A stretch of DNA of 29,191 nt from DASWRT01 sp036403035 (GTDB lineage: Bacteria; Pseudomonadota; Alphaproteobacteria; ATCC43930; CGMCC-115725), in NCBI GenBank assembly GCA_036403035.1, contig DASWRT010000455.1, positions 1-29,191 of the forward strand, read 5' to 3'. Below, one piece after another: positions 7,414 through 15,059 of the stretch. A program made the position numbers and the translations under genes. Every line of letters begins with the position of its first letter. Positions within the stretch are counted from its first letter, which is position 1. The notes below the pieces were generated by a model. That model did no database searches and was not told where the DNA came from. It saw only the letters and a program-made list of their open reading frames with translations.

Positions 7414-7746
7414 ATGTCAGGCGATCACGATGCTCCGCAGCCGCTGGCCTGGATCGCGCGGCTTGCCGCTGCGAACGATGCAATCGGCGGGCTCGTCGCG
7501 GCCATGGCGCAGCAGATAGCCTTGCCGGGTCCGGACGCGGAACGCACCCTCGCTCTTGCCAAGGTGGCTTACAAGGCGGCGACCGGCAGTCCGGCCGACG
7601 ACGCGCTGCTCGCTACCTATCATGCCGACGCCGATGCGATGGCGCGTTGCTCCCGCGGCGACGCCGCCGGCCGCCCCGTCGCCCCGACTCGGGCCGCTGC
7701 GCCATACCGGGTCGAACGGTGCGATTGGGTTCGGCCCGGCGCCTGA
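7414..7746 (+). CDS. Hypothetical protein, 110 residues
   Basis: No family recognised. The ATG at 7414 follows a purine-rich stretch (GGGGAAGGGGACAGG) that can serve as ribosome-binding site; a longer frame from 7360 would run through the terminator hairpin and is unlikely. The first ~70 residues are Ala/Leu-rich and probably helical (LAWIARLAAANDAIGGLVAAM, then DAERTLALAKVAYKAATG). The tail is low-complexity and Pro/Arg-rich. No signal peptide or membrane segment is evident. The gene stands alone on the plus strand between the toxin-antitoxin region and the convergent crotonase gene. Its upstream tandem terminator hairpins suggest that expression, if real, is controlled by read-through. Confidence 0.45.
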   Translation: MSGDHDAPQPLAWIARLAAANDAIGGLVAAMAQQIALPGPDAERTLALAKVAYKAATGSPADDALLATYHADADAMARCSRGDAAGRPVAPTRAAAPYRVERCDWVRPGA

Positions 7747-7828
7747 TACCGCAGCGCATAGGTTCGGTCTCAGGAGGCCAATGGACAGACCGGCCGGCCG
7801 CTCGATGAGCCGGCCGGCCGGTGCGATC

Positions 7829-8635
7829 TCACAGCGGCGTGCGGTTCGTGCCGTGCCGTCCGCGGTCGGTCTTGCCGTAGAACTTCTCGAGCAGGGCGGG
7901 TACGGTCGGGTTGTCCGCCATCAGCGTGTATGCCGCGATGCACTCGCGGTAGAGCTGATCGTCGAGCGAGCGGCCGATCATGTCGAGGATGACCTGCTTC
8001 GCCGAGCGCACCGCCGCCTGATCGTTGCGCAGGATGAAGCGCGCCGTCTCTTCGGCGGCGGCCATGAGCCCGTCATGCGGCACGACCTTGGAGACGAGGT
8101 TGATCTGCTGTGCGCGGACGGCGTCGATCGGCTCGGCGGTCAGCAGCATCTCCATCGCCACCGCGACGCCGCAGTAATTGACGAGCCGCGCGATTCCGCC
8201 GTCGCCGTGATGGAAGCCGCGCCGGGCCTCGAACGAGCCGAACTTTGCGCGGTCCGAGGCGACGCGGATGTCGGCCGCCATCGCCAGCTCGAACCCGCCG
8301 GCGAGCGCCCAGCCGTTGACGGCGGCGATGACCGGTTTCGCGAACCGGTGATGGCCGCGCGGCAATCCGCCCAGGCCGAGCTTCGCCCAGTCCGCCAGCA
8401 TCTGCGGCGTCGCCCCGACATACTCGGTCACATACTCCTTTAGATCCATGCCGGCGCAGAAGGCATCGCCCGTGCCGGTGAGGATGACGACATCGACGGC
8501 ATCGTCGCGGCCGATCTCCTCCCAGGCCGCGCAGAGAAGGGTATGCACTTCCTGATTGATCGCGTTCTTGGCTTCTGGGCGGTTGAGGCGGACATAGGCG
8601 ATGCGGTCACGCTTCTCGGTCTCGACGACGGCCAT
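7829..8635 (-). CDS. Enoyl-CoA hydratase/isomerase (crotonase) family protein
   Basis: A 268-residue crotonase, starting at the ATG at 8635 behind a strong GGGAGGGAAA site rather than at the upstream in-frame ATG. The CoA and oxyanion-hole segments are present: FCAGMDLKEY (59-68) and the VNGWALAGGFELAMAADI helix (106-123). Both general acid/base glutamates of true hydratases are kept: Glu116 (GGFELAM) and Glu136 (FGSFEARRG). The protein should therefore be catalytically competent in hydrating or dehydrating a 2-enoyl-CoA, as in fatty acid or carnitine-type side-chain degradation. The gene is alone, with no acyl-CoA dehydrogenase, ligase or thiolase nearby, so substrate and pathway are unknown. 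Palindromes around 8686-8702 upstream may be its operator. Confidence 0.87.
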   Translation of the reverse strand: MAVVETEKRDRIAYVRLNRPEAKNAINQEVHTLLCAAWEEIGRDDAVDVVILTGTGDAFCAGMDLKEYVTEYVGATPQMLADWAKLGLGGLPRGHHRFAKPVIAAVNGWALAGGFELAMAADIRVASDRAKFGSFEARRGFHHGDGGIARLVNYCGVAVAMEMLLTAEPIDAVRAQQINLVSKVVPHDGLMAAAEETARFILRNDQAAVRSAKQVILDMIGRSLDDQLYRECIAAYTLMADNPTVPALLEKFYGKTDRGRHGTNRTPL

Positions 8636-8685
8636 TTTCCCTCCCGGATTGTCGGATCTCGATCCCAAGGATCGGAATATCAGTA

Positions 8686-8702
8686 TTACCGTAACACTGT
8701 TA
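8686..8702. promoter_or_regulatory. Overlapping palindromes upstream of the crotonase gene
   Basis: TTACCGTAA (8686-8694) and TAACACTGTTA (8692-8702) are both perfect odd-length palindromes and share three bases. They lie 50-70 bp upstream of the crotonase start in an AT-rich patch where the promoter is expected. Sites of this shape are commonly bound by TetR-family regulators of acyl-CoA genes; no regulator gene is adjacent, so this is inference. Confidence 0.4.
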
Positions 8703-9005
8703 TTTTGACGGCGACAAGCCGCGCGGCACCCGCTCCGGAGTAAGCCGGTCGGCCTATCGCCACCGAACGATTCGGCCGGTATGATCGCATCGTGGTTGGA
8801 GCAGCGCGCGCCGCTGCCGATATTCTATTGCGAAGCGGCAACTCCGTCTCCGGTACGACGTTTTCGTGCGAGCGCCCACGGCAACGGCCGCGCTCGCTAT
8901 TGACGGGGTTGCCGTCAGGGTCGAGAAGGGGCGCCGCCGGGGCCATCGACGTCGGCGCGGCGGCATGGAACGGACGGCATCGACGGGTCGAAAGGGAGTG
9001 GTCGC
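8703..9005. other. Divergent intergenic region, crotonase / tal-pgi
   Basis: No gene is supported. It holds the leftward promoter region of the crotonase gene and the rightward leader of tal-pgi. A small inverted repeat, TGACGG-GGTTG-CCGTCA (8901-8917), overlaps a TTGACG sequence that could be a -35 element for tal-pgi; no good -10 accompanies it. Confidence 0.35.
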
Positions 9006-11864
9006 ATGAATCCGCTGCAATCTCTCGAAAGCTACGGCCAGGCCGTATGGCTCGACTTCGTCGCGCGCGGCTTCGTCGCCGAAGGCAAGCTGAAGCGCTT
9101 GGTGGACGAGGATGGGCTCAAGGGCGTCACCTCCAACCCGGCGATCTTCGAGAAGGCGATCGGCCACAGCGATGAATACGATTCGTCCCTGAAGGCGGCG
9201 GCGGATCAGCCGGACCTCGATGTGATGTCGCTGTACGAGGAACTGGCGATCGAGGACATCAAGGCGGCGGCCGACGTGCTGCGCCCGGTCTACGACGCGA
9301 CCCGCGCCGCCGACGGTTATGTCAGCCTGGAGGTCTCGCCCTACCTCGCGATGAGCACCGAGGAAACGGTCGTCGAGGCGCGGCGGCTGTGGAAGGCGGT
9401 CGGCCGGCCGAACCTGATGGTCAAGGTGCCGGCGACCGCGGCCGGCCTGCCGGCGATCCGGCAGCTCCTCTCCGAGGGCATCAACATCAACATCACGCTG
9501 CTCTTCTCGCAGGACGTCTATGAGCAGGTCGCGCTCGCGTATCTCGACGGGCTGGAGGCGTTCGCCGCGTCGGGCGGCGATGTCTCGCGGATCGCCAGCG
9601 TCGCTAGTTTCTTCGTCAGCCGCATCGACAGCGCGGTCGACAAGCTGATCGACGAGCGGCTGAAGTCGACTTTCGACACGCAGTCGCGCGCCGCGCTCGA
9701 AGGACTGAAGGGCAAGGTGGCGATCGCCAACGCGAAGCTTGCGTACCAGCGCTACGAGCGGCTGTTCGGCGGGTCGCGCTGGGAGGCGCTGGAGGCGAAG
9801 GGCGCGCGGCCGCAGCGGCTCCTGTGGGCGAGCACCGGGACCAAGAACCCGGCCTACAGGGACGTGCTCTACGTCGAGGAGCTGATCGGCCCCGACACCG
9901 TCAACACGATGCCGCCGGCGACGATGGACGCGTTCCGCGACCACGGGAAGCTGCGCAACAGTCTCCAGGAGGACGTGGCCGACGCCGAGCAGCAGCTCGC
10001 TTCGCTCGGACGCTTCGGCATCTCGCTCGATCAGGTCACGGCGAAGCTGGTCGAGGAGGGGGTCAAGCTGTTCGTCGACGCCGCCGACCACCTCCTCGGC
10101 GCGGTCGCCGGGAAGCGTACCGCGGTGCTGGGGACGAAGCTCGACGGCATGACGGCGAAGCTGCCCGAGGCGATCGGCGCCGCGGTCAAGACCGAAGCCG
10201 AGGCTTGGCGGGCGCAGGGCAAGGTCAGGCGCCTGTGGGAGCGTGACGCATCGGTGTGGACCGGCGCCGACGAGGCGAAATGGCTCGGCTGGCTCGACAT
10301 CGTCGACCGGCAGATCGCCGACGTTGCGGCGCTGGAGCGCTTCGCGGAGGAGGTCAGGCGCGAGGGCTTCCGGCACGTGCTGCTGCTCGGCATGGGCGGC
10401 TCCAGCCTCGGCCCCGAAGTGCTGGCCCGCACCTTCGGCCGGCAACCCGGCGCGCCGGAGCTGCTGGTGCTCGACTCGACCGACCCGTCGCAGATCCGCT
10501 CCTTCGACGAGCGCATCGACATCGCCAAGACGCTGTTCATCGTCGCCAGCAAGTCGGGCAGCACGCTCGAACCGAACATCTTCAAGCAGTATTTCTTCGA
10601 CCGCGCGAAACAGGTGGTCGGCGCCGAGAAGGCCGGACGGCACTTCGTCGCGATCACCGATCCCGGCTCGAAGATGCAGCAGGTCGCCGAGGGGGACCGG
10701 TTCCGCCACGTCTTCTTCGGCGACCCGGAAATCGGCGGGCGCTATTCGATCCTGTCGCATTTCGGCACGGTGCCGGCCGCGGCGATGGGGCTCGACCTGC
10801 GCCGCTTCCTGGAGACGACGCGGATCATGGTCCGCTCCTGCGGCCGCGACGTGCCGCCCGCGGCGAACCCCGGCGTGCAGCTCGGGCTGATCCTTGGCGT
10901 CGCGGCCAAGCAGGGACGCGACAAGGTCACGCTGATCGCCTCGCCGCGCCTCGCCGATTTCGGCGCCTGGGCGGAGCAACTCGTCGCCGAGTCGACGGGG
11001 AAGCAGGGCAAGGCGCTGATCCCGGTCGACGCCGAGCCGCTGGGTGCGCCGTCGGCGTACGGCGACGACCGCGTGTTCGTGCATCTGCGGATCGCCGACG
11101 AAACCGTCGCCGAGCAGGAACAGGTGCTCGCGGCGCTGGAAGGCGCCGGGCATCCGGTGGTGCGGATCGAGCTGGCCGACCCCTACCAGCTCGGCCAGGA
11201 GTTCTTCCGTTGGGAGATCGCGACGGCGGTCGCAGGCGCGGTGATCGGGATCAACCCGTTCGACCAGCCGGATGTCGAGGCGAGCAAGGTGAAGACCCGC
11301 GAGCTGACGACGCAGTTCGAGCAGACCGGGCGCCTGCCGGCCGAGACGCCGCTCCTGGAGGAAGCCGGGATACGGCTCTACGCCGACCCGAAGAACGCCG
11401 ACGCCCTGGCGGGCGCGGCCAAGGAGAAGACGCTCGCGGGCTATCTCCGCGCGCATCTCGACCGGCTGGGCCGCGGCGATTATTTCGCGGTGCTCGCCTA
11501 TATCGAGCACAACGCGGCGAACACCGAAACGCTTCAGCGCCTGCGCGCCCAGGTGCGCGACCGCAAGCGCGTCGCGACCTGCCTCGGCTTCGGACCGCGC
11601 TTCCTGCATTCGACCGGGCAGGCTTACAAGGGCGGGCCGGACAGCGGCGTGTTCCTGCAACTGACCTGCGACGAGGCGAACGACCTGCTGGTGCCGGACC
11701 AGCGATACAGCTTCGGCGTGGTCAAGGCGGCGCAGGCGCGGGGCGACCTCGCAGTGCTGTCGGAGCGCGGCCGGCGGGCGCTGCGCATCCATCTCGGCCC
11801 GGACGTCGCCGCTGGCCTCGCCACGCTGGCGGACGCGGTGCGCCGCGCGCTCGCGGCGGCGTGA
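9006..11864 (+). CDS. tal-pgi: Bifunctional transaldolase / glucose-6-phosphate isomerase
   Basis: A 952-residue natural fusion. Residues 1 to about 370 are a transaldolase: GVTSNPAIFEKAI (40-52), YVSLEVSPYLA (105-115) and the Schiff-base Lys140 in NLMVKVPAT. From about residue 380 to the end is a phosphoglucose isomerase with its sugar-isomerase motifs: LLGMGGSSLGPEV near 458, IVASKSGSTLEPN near 512 and the C-terminal YIEHNAANTETL segment. It exchanges three-carbon units between fructose-6-P/erythrose-4-P and sedoheptulose-7-P/glyceraldehyde-3-P, and interconverts glucose-6-P and fructose-6-P. The length matches known Tal-Pgi fusions and no frameshift is seen. The rpiA gene follows 13 bp later, giving a compact pentose-phosphate operon. 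The start is preceded by a GGGAG site. Confidence 0.95.
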   Translation: MNPLQSLESYGQAVWLDFVARGFVAEGKLKRLVDEDGLKGVTSNPAIFEKAIGHSDEYDSSLKAAADQPDLDVMSLYEELAIEDIKAAADVLRPVYDATRAADGYVSLEVSPYLAMSTEETVVEARRLWKAVGRPNLMVKVPATAAGLPAIRQLLSEGININITLLFSQDVYEQVALAYLDGLEAFAASGGDVSRIASVASFFVSRIDSAVDKLIDERLKSTFDTQSRAALEGLKGKVAIANAKLAYQRYERLFGGSRWEALEAKGARPQRLLWASTGTKNPAYRDVLYVEELIGPDTVNTMPPATMDAFRDHGKLRNSLQEDVADAEQQLASLGRFGISLDQVTAKLVEEGVKLFVDAADHLLGAVAGKRTAVLGTKLDGMTAKLPEAIGAAVKTEAEAWRAQGKVRRLWERDASVWTGADEAKWLGWLDIVDRQIADVAALERFAEEVRREGFRHVLLLGMGGSSLGPEVLARTFGRQPGAPELLVLDSTDPSQIRSFDERIDIAKTLFIVASKSGSTLEPNIFKQYFFDRAKQVVGAEKAGRHFVAITDPGSKMQQVAEGDRFRHVFFGDPEIGGRYSILSHFGTVPAAAMGLDLRRFLETTRIMVRSCGRDVPPAANPGVQLGLILGVAAKQGRDKVTLIASPRLADFGAWAEQLVAESTGKQGKALIPVDAEPLGAPSAYGDDRVFVHLRIADETVAEQEQVLAALEGAGHPVVRIELADPYQLGQEFFRWEIATAVAGAVIGINPFDQPDVEASKVKTRELTTQFEQTGRLPAETPLLEEAGIRLYADPKNADALAGAAKEKTLAGYLRAHLDRLGRGDYFAVLAYIEHNAANTETLQRLRAQVRDRKRVATCLGFGPRFLHSTGQAYKGGPDSGVFLQLTCDEANDLLVPDQRYSFGVVKAAQARGDLAVLSERGRRALRIHLGPDVAAGLATLADAVRRALAAA

Positions 11865-11877
11865 CGAGACCTGCGGC

Positions 11878-12594
11878 GTGAGCAGCGTTCCGAGCCAGGA
11901 CGATCTGAAGCGCATGGCCGCCGAGGCGGCGGTCGCCGAGGTCGAGGACGGGATGGTGCTCGGTCTCGGCACCGGGTCGACGGCGGCTTTCGCGGTCGAG
12001 GCGTTGGCCGTGCGGGTGGCCCGGGGGCTGCGCATCGTCGGCATCCCGACCTCGGAGCGGACGGCCGAGCAGGCGCGGCGCCTCGGCGTGCCGCTCGCGA
12101 CCTTTGCCGAGCACCGCCGGATCGACCTGACGATCGACGGCGCCGACGAGGTCGAGCGGAGCACGCTCAACCTCGTCAAGGGGCTCGGCGGCGCGCTGCT
12201 GCGCGAGAAGATCGTCGCCGCGGCGAGCCGGCGCATGACCGTGATCGTCGACGAGACGAAGCTGGTCGACCGGCTCGGCAGCAAGGCGCCGGTGCCGGTC
12301 GAGATCGTGCCGTTCGGCTGGGAGAGCATCGTCGAGCGGCTGGCCGGAATCGGCGCCGCTCCCACGCTGCGGCTGGCGAAGGACGGCGGCGGGGCGCCGT
12401 TTCGCACCGACGGCGGCAATTACATCGCCGACTGCGCCTTCGGCCCGATCGCCGACTCCGCGGCTCTGGAGCATCGGCTTGCCGCGACGGTCGGCGTGAT
12501 CGAGAGCGGCCTCTTCGTCGGCATGGCGACCCGCGTCATCATCGGCGGAGCCGGCGGCGTCCGGACAGTCGAGCGGGATATGGCCGAGGCCTGA
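11878..12594 (+). CDS. rpiA: Ribose-5-phosphate isomerase A
   Basis: A 238-residue protein that begins with GTG. It has all RpiA signatures: GLGTGSTAAFAVEAL (29-43) for phosphate binding, TIDGADEVE (85-93) with the active-site aspartates, KGLGGALLREK (101-111) with the catalytic Glu110, and DGGNYIADC near the C-terminus. It interconverts ribose-5-P and ribulose-5-P. It lies 13 bp after tal-pgi and is almost certainly cotranscribed, so one mRNA covers three steps joining the non-oxidative pentose phosphate pathway to hexose phosphates. A strong hairpin follows its stop at once. Confidence 0.95.
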   Translation: MSSVPSQDDLKRMAAEAAVAEVEDGMVLGLGTGSTAAFAVEALAVRVARGLRIVGIPTSERTAEQARRLGVPLATFAEHRRIDLTIDGADEVERSTLNLVKGLGGALLREKIVAAASRRMTVIVDETKLVDRLGSKAPVPVEIVPFGWESIVERLAGIGAAPTLRLAKDGGGAPFRTDGGNYIADCAFGPIADSAALEHRLAATVGVIESGLFVGMATRVIIGGAGGVRTVERDMAEA

Positions 12595-12613
12595 CGCCCG
12601 CCGCAGGCGGGCG
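12595..12613 (+). terminator. Hairpin terminator after rpiA
   Basis: A perfect 8-bp GC stem (CGCCCGCC / GGCGGGCG) with a GCA loop begins on the base after the rpiA stop codon. No T-run follows, so it may stabilise the mRNA end or terminate weakly. The same CGCC-GCA-GGCG core occurs at 2816-2826. Confidence 0.55.
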
Positions 12614-12677
12614 CAGGGCAGCGCCGTCAACGATCGGCCCTCTCGGCCGGTTTTGCGGTCGGCCGGCTCTGCCGCGC

Positions 12678-12691
12678 GTGACGTAGCTCAC
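12678..12691 (+). promoter_or_regulatory. CRP/FNR-family-like palindrome upstream of small gene
   Basis: GTGA-CGTAGC-TCAC has the half-sites and six-base spacing of CRP-type operators. It overlaps TCACAGCGCCGG (12688-12699), which occurs again upstream of the paralogous small gene at 14883. It lies 64 bp before the ATG at 12755, so it could activate a promoter there. The identity of the regulator is unknown. Confidence 0.4.
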
Positions 12692-12754
12692 AGCGCCGGC
12701 CGCGAAGGCGTGGCAAGGTCCCCGGCAAATCGCAAATCGCCGGAGGACCCCGTC

Positions 12755-12958
12755 ATGTACCGATGTTCCAACGAGCCGCCCCTGGAGGAGCTGCTCAACG
12801 ATCCCATCGCACGCCTGCTGATGGCGAGCGACCGGGTCGAGATTGCTGATTTGCGCGCCCTGCTGAACGCCGCCGGCACGGGCCGGACATGCTCCGGCTC
12901 CCGCAGGGAAGGCGCGGGCGCGGCGCCGTCCGCCGCTGCGGTGCGCCGTCGCTGCTGA
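12755..12958 (+). CDS. Small acidic-core protein, paralogue of the 14883 gene
   Basis: A 67-residue protein from the ATG at 12755, with a CGGAGGA ribosome-binding site. No named family was recognised, but residues 7-36 clearly match the small protein encoded at 14883: both have EPxLxELxxDPIAxLLM followed by a xDxVExxxxR stretch and a short helix. After residue ~40 this copy turns into a low-complexity Gly/Ser/Ala/Arg tail, whereas its paralogue ends differently, so this tail may be degenerate. Both genes share an upstream TCACAGCGCCGG element. Function is unknown; an all-helical protein-interaction or regulatory role is plausible but unproven. Confidence 0.6.
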   Translation: MYRCSNEPPLEELLNDPIARLLMASDRVEIADLRALLNAAGTGRTCSGSRREGAGAAPSAAAVRRRC

Positions 12959-12985
12959 CGCGCGCCGCTCGGACCTTCCTTAGGA

Positions 12986-14182
12986 TTACCGTAGGAGGCC
13001 GGCGATCCGCTCGGCCGTGACCGCGGCGCCGTTCCGCCTTCCGGCGGCGGCGCGCAGCCGCTCCGCCGTCGCCCGATAGGGGCTGTCGGATGCGACGAGA
13101 CCGGCCAGCGCCTCCCGGCAGCGCTCGATCGTCAGGTCGCGGGGCAGGATCGATATGCCGGCGCCGCTGCGTGCGACGAAATGGCCGTTCACCGGCTGGT
13201 CGGTGCAGAGCGGGATGGCAAGCTGCGGCACGCCGAAATGCAGTGCCTCGGCGACAGTGTTCGCGCCGCCGTGCGTGACGCAGACCGCGGCCCGTTCAAG
13301 CAGGCGGAGTTGCGGTGCATAACGCACCGCGACCGTACTCGCGGGCAACTCCTCGACGAGCCTCGTGTCCATCAGCGCCCCGACCACCGCGACAACCTGG
13401 AGGCCGAGCATATCCGCCGCTTGGGCCACCATCCGGAAAAGGTCCGGCTGCGCGTACCAGACCGTGCCGAACGAGGCGTAGACGAGCGGCTTATGCGGGG
13501 CCAGCCGATGCCACGGGAAGTCCGCGGGGTCGTCCGCCCGCTCGAAGCTGATCGACGGCCCGACCAGCTCGACCGGACGCGGCAGTGCCGCGACGGCTTC
13601 GGCCCCGATGAATTCCGGCAGCGCCAGGACGAAGTTTGCGAGCGGCGAAAGATAATCCCAGGCGGCGAAACAGGGCTCGACACCGTAGCCGCGGAAGATT
13701 TCCGCGCGTTCGCAATGGAGCATGCCGAGCGCGCGTGTCAGGTCGCATTCGTAGTCCGGCGCAAGGAATGCGGGCGATGTGACGATGCCGGCGAACGGCC
13801 GGCCTTCAAGATTGGCGGCGATGACCCCGGGATAGACCTGCCCGTCGATCACGAGCAGATCGGCGTCGAAGGAACGGATCGCCTCGCGTACGCGCGGCAC
13901 GAGCGGGGCTATGCAGTTGAGCCGCCATTCGCGGTTGTTCACGACGTATTTGTCCAGGTCGCGCGCCGCGCCGGTGAAATCGAGCCGGGTTCCCGGCGGC
14001 AGCCAAGTCCAGTCTACCTTCGGGATCTCGATGCTCGACGAGGATGGTTCAACTGCGACGTGCCCGACATGGCGGGACAGCCATCCGACGGTGTGTCCAT
14101 CGCGGATGAGGTGCTCCGCAACCGCAAATATCGGATTGACATGCCCTTTGACGCCAAGGGATATCAGAAGAAAGCGGGCCAT
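12986..14182 (-). CDS. GT1-family (UGT/MGT-like) glycosyltransferase
   Basis: A 398-residue GT-B enzyme. The ATG at 14182 has a GGGAG site and opens directly with the first strand (MARFLLISLGVKGHVNPIF), whose His in GHVNP is the usual catalytic base position. The C-terminal donor-binding half carries the UGT-type signature: YAPQLRLLERA, CVTHGGANTVAEAL, FGVPQLAIPLCTDQPVNG. Such enzymes move a sugar from UDP-glucose or a similar donor onto a small hydrophobic acceptor such as a macrolide, carotenoid or sterol. The acceptor cannot be inferred: no polyketide, carotenoid or lipid genes are near. It sits alone among small stress genes, and its upstream region (14183-14280) is unusually AT-rich, which suggests separate acquisition. 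Confidence 0.85.
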   Translation of the reverse strand: MARFLLISLGVKGHVNPIFAVAEHLIRDGHTVGWLSRHVGHVAVEPSSSSIEIPKVDWTWLPPGTRLDFTGAARDLDKYVVNNREWRLNCIAPLVPRVREAIRSFDADLLVIDGQVYPGVIAANLEGRPFAGIVTSPAFLAPDYECDLTRALGMLHCERAEIFRGYGVEPCFAAWDYLSPLANFVLALPEFIGAEAVAALPRPVELVGPSISFERADDPADFPWHRLAPHKPLVYASFGTVWYAQPDLFRMVAQAADMLGLQVVAVVGALMDTRLVEELPASTVAVRYAPQLRLLERAAVCVTHGGANTVAEALHFGVPQLAIPLCTDQPVNGHFVARSGAGISILPRDLTIERCREALAGLVASDSPYRATAERLRAAAGRRNGAAVTAERIAGLLR

Positions 14183-14322
14183 GGAAAGTCTCCCTGATCG
14201 TTCAGCCGTTATTTTGCACCGAATAATTGTGCATATATGTTGCGGCATTCGCAATCGGGGTGCGTTCTCTTCCGCTCGGCCCGCCTCCTCCGGTTAGCTT
14301 CTCATGCGGATTCTGAAACGGG

Positions 14323-14472
14323 CTAGGCGCGGCGCATGCCGAGGAGAAGGATGACGATCAGGACCAGCAGCAGCCCGCCGCTCGGGTAATAGCCCCACCC
14401 GGCGCTATACGGCCAAGCCGGCAGGGCGCCGAGCACGAGGAGCAGAAGAAGCACCAGAAGGACAAGACGCAT
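14323..14472 (-). CDS. DUF3309 family small membrane protein
   Basis: A 49-residue protein too short for most gene finders. It has two hydrophobic segments (about residues 3-18 and 33-45) flanking the conserved DUF3309 centre LPAWPYSAGWGYYPSGG. The ATG follows an AGGAGA site. It lies 12 bp downstream of the CsbD-type gene on the same strand and is likely cotranscribed from the stress-type promoter upstream of it. DUF3309 proteins are widespread in alphaproteobacteria and of unknown function; small two-segment inner-membrane location is inferred. Confidence 0.8.
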   Translation of the reverse strand: MRLVLLVLLLLLVLGALPAWPYSAGWGYYPSGGLLLVLIVILLLGMRRA

Positions 14473-14484
14473 CGCCGATCTCCT

Positions 14485-14679
14485 CTACTTCCGGTCGCCG
14501 CCGCCGATCAGCTCGCGCGCTGCGTCCTTCAGGCCGCCGATCGCATTCTGTACGCGGCCTTCAGCCTTCTCGGCGCGACCGTCGGCCTCGGTCTTCGTAT
14601 CGCCGAGCGCCTTGCCGGCCGCTTCCTTGATGCCGCCGCTGACCTTCTTCGCCACTCCCTCAATACGATCCTTGTCCAC
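14485..14679 (-). CDS. CsbD family stress-response protein
   Basis: A 64-residue hydrophilic protein. The start is taken as the GTG at 14679, seven bases after AGGAG, because the family begins at (M)VDKDRIEG; an upstream ATG at 14748 would add an unrelated leader. The body is the CsbD repeat pattern: KDRIEGVAKKVSGGIKEAAG, then a GDTKTEADGRAEKAEGRVQNAIGG stretch. CsbD proteins are abundant general-stress proteins; their biochemical role is unknown. It is first in an operon with the DUF3309 gene, behind an EcfG-like promoter, which fits control by the alphaproteobacterial general stress sigma factor. Confidence 0.85.
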   Translation of the reverse strand: MDKDRIEGVAKKVSGGIKEAAGKALGDTKTEADGRAEKAEGRVQNAIGGLKDAARELIGGGDRK

Positions 14680-14716
14680 GATAAGCTCCTCCGAAACGTT
14701 AGAACGTCTTCCGGAG

Positions 14717-14742
14717 AACAGGCCGTCCTGCCCGGACGTTCC
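14717..14742 (-). promoter_or_regulatory. EcfG-like general stress promoter for csbD-DUF3309
   Basis: Read on the minus strand, GGAAC (14742-14738), a 17-bp spacer and TGTT (14720-14717) resemble the EcfG consensus GGAAC-N16/17-CGTT, with one mismatch in the -10. It lies about 38 bp before the CsbD start. EcfG control of csbD-type genes is well known in alphaproteobacteria; use of this site is inferred. Confidence 0.5.
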
Positions 14743-14882
14743 GATCACGCTGCTGTCCGATGGGGGTTTCTGTCCGATTGGGGCGGCGGGGATGACTCCA
14801 ACGGGTCACAGCGCCGGCGCGCCGTTCGCGGTATGGTGATCCGTGTGGCTGCCCGTTTCGCATCGCCTGGACGGAGGGCACT

Positions 14883-15059
14883 ATGAGATGTCCGACCCGC
14901 GAGCCGTCGCTTGACGAACTTTTCGAGGATCCGATCGCGCAACTCCTGATGGAACGCGACGGCGTCGAGGAGCGCGAGGTCCGGAAGATCCTCGACGATT
15001 TGCGCCAGCACCACCGCTGCCGCCATGTCTGGACCGAACCTGTCGACGGCGACGCCTGA
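14883..15059 (+). CDS. Small protein, 58 residues, paralogue of the 12755 gene
   Basis: Begins at the ATG at 14883 behind GGAGGG. The protein reads MRCPTREPSLDELFEDP, then IAQLLMERDGVEEREVRKIL, then a short His/Arg-rich tail (RQHHRCRHVW) and TEPVDGDA. Residues 7-40 match the small protein at 12755 (shared EPxLxEL, DPIAxLLM and DxVE positions). The first two-thirds look helical and strongly acidic. Small proteins with an LDELLxDPIxxLLMxRDGV core occur in other alphaproteobacteria, but I know of no function. It is divergent from the CsbD operon and has the TCACAGCGCCGG element 77 bp upstream. Confidence 0.65.
   Translation: MRCPTREPSLDELFEDPIAQLLMERDGVEEREVRKILDDLRQHHRCRHVWTEPVDGDA

Noticed and set aside
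8754..12419. A 1221-codon open frame on the minus strand
   Set aside because: It is exactly antisense to tal-pgi and rpiA, which have full catalytic motifs. Its product is Arg/His/Asp-rich with no domain, a normal GC-rich shadow frame.
14796..14815. A CRP-type palindrome upstream of the 14883 gene
   Set aside because: Only the right half-site (GTCACA) matches; a TGAC/GTCA pairing exists but with eight-base spacing, so it was not listed as a site.
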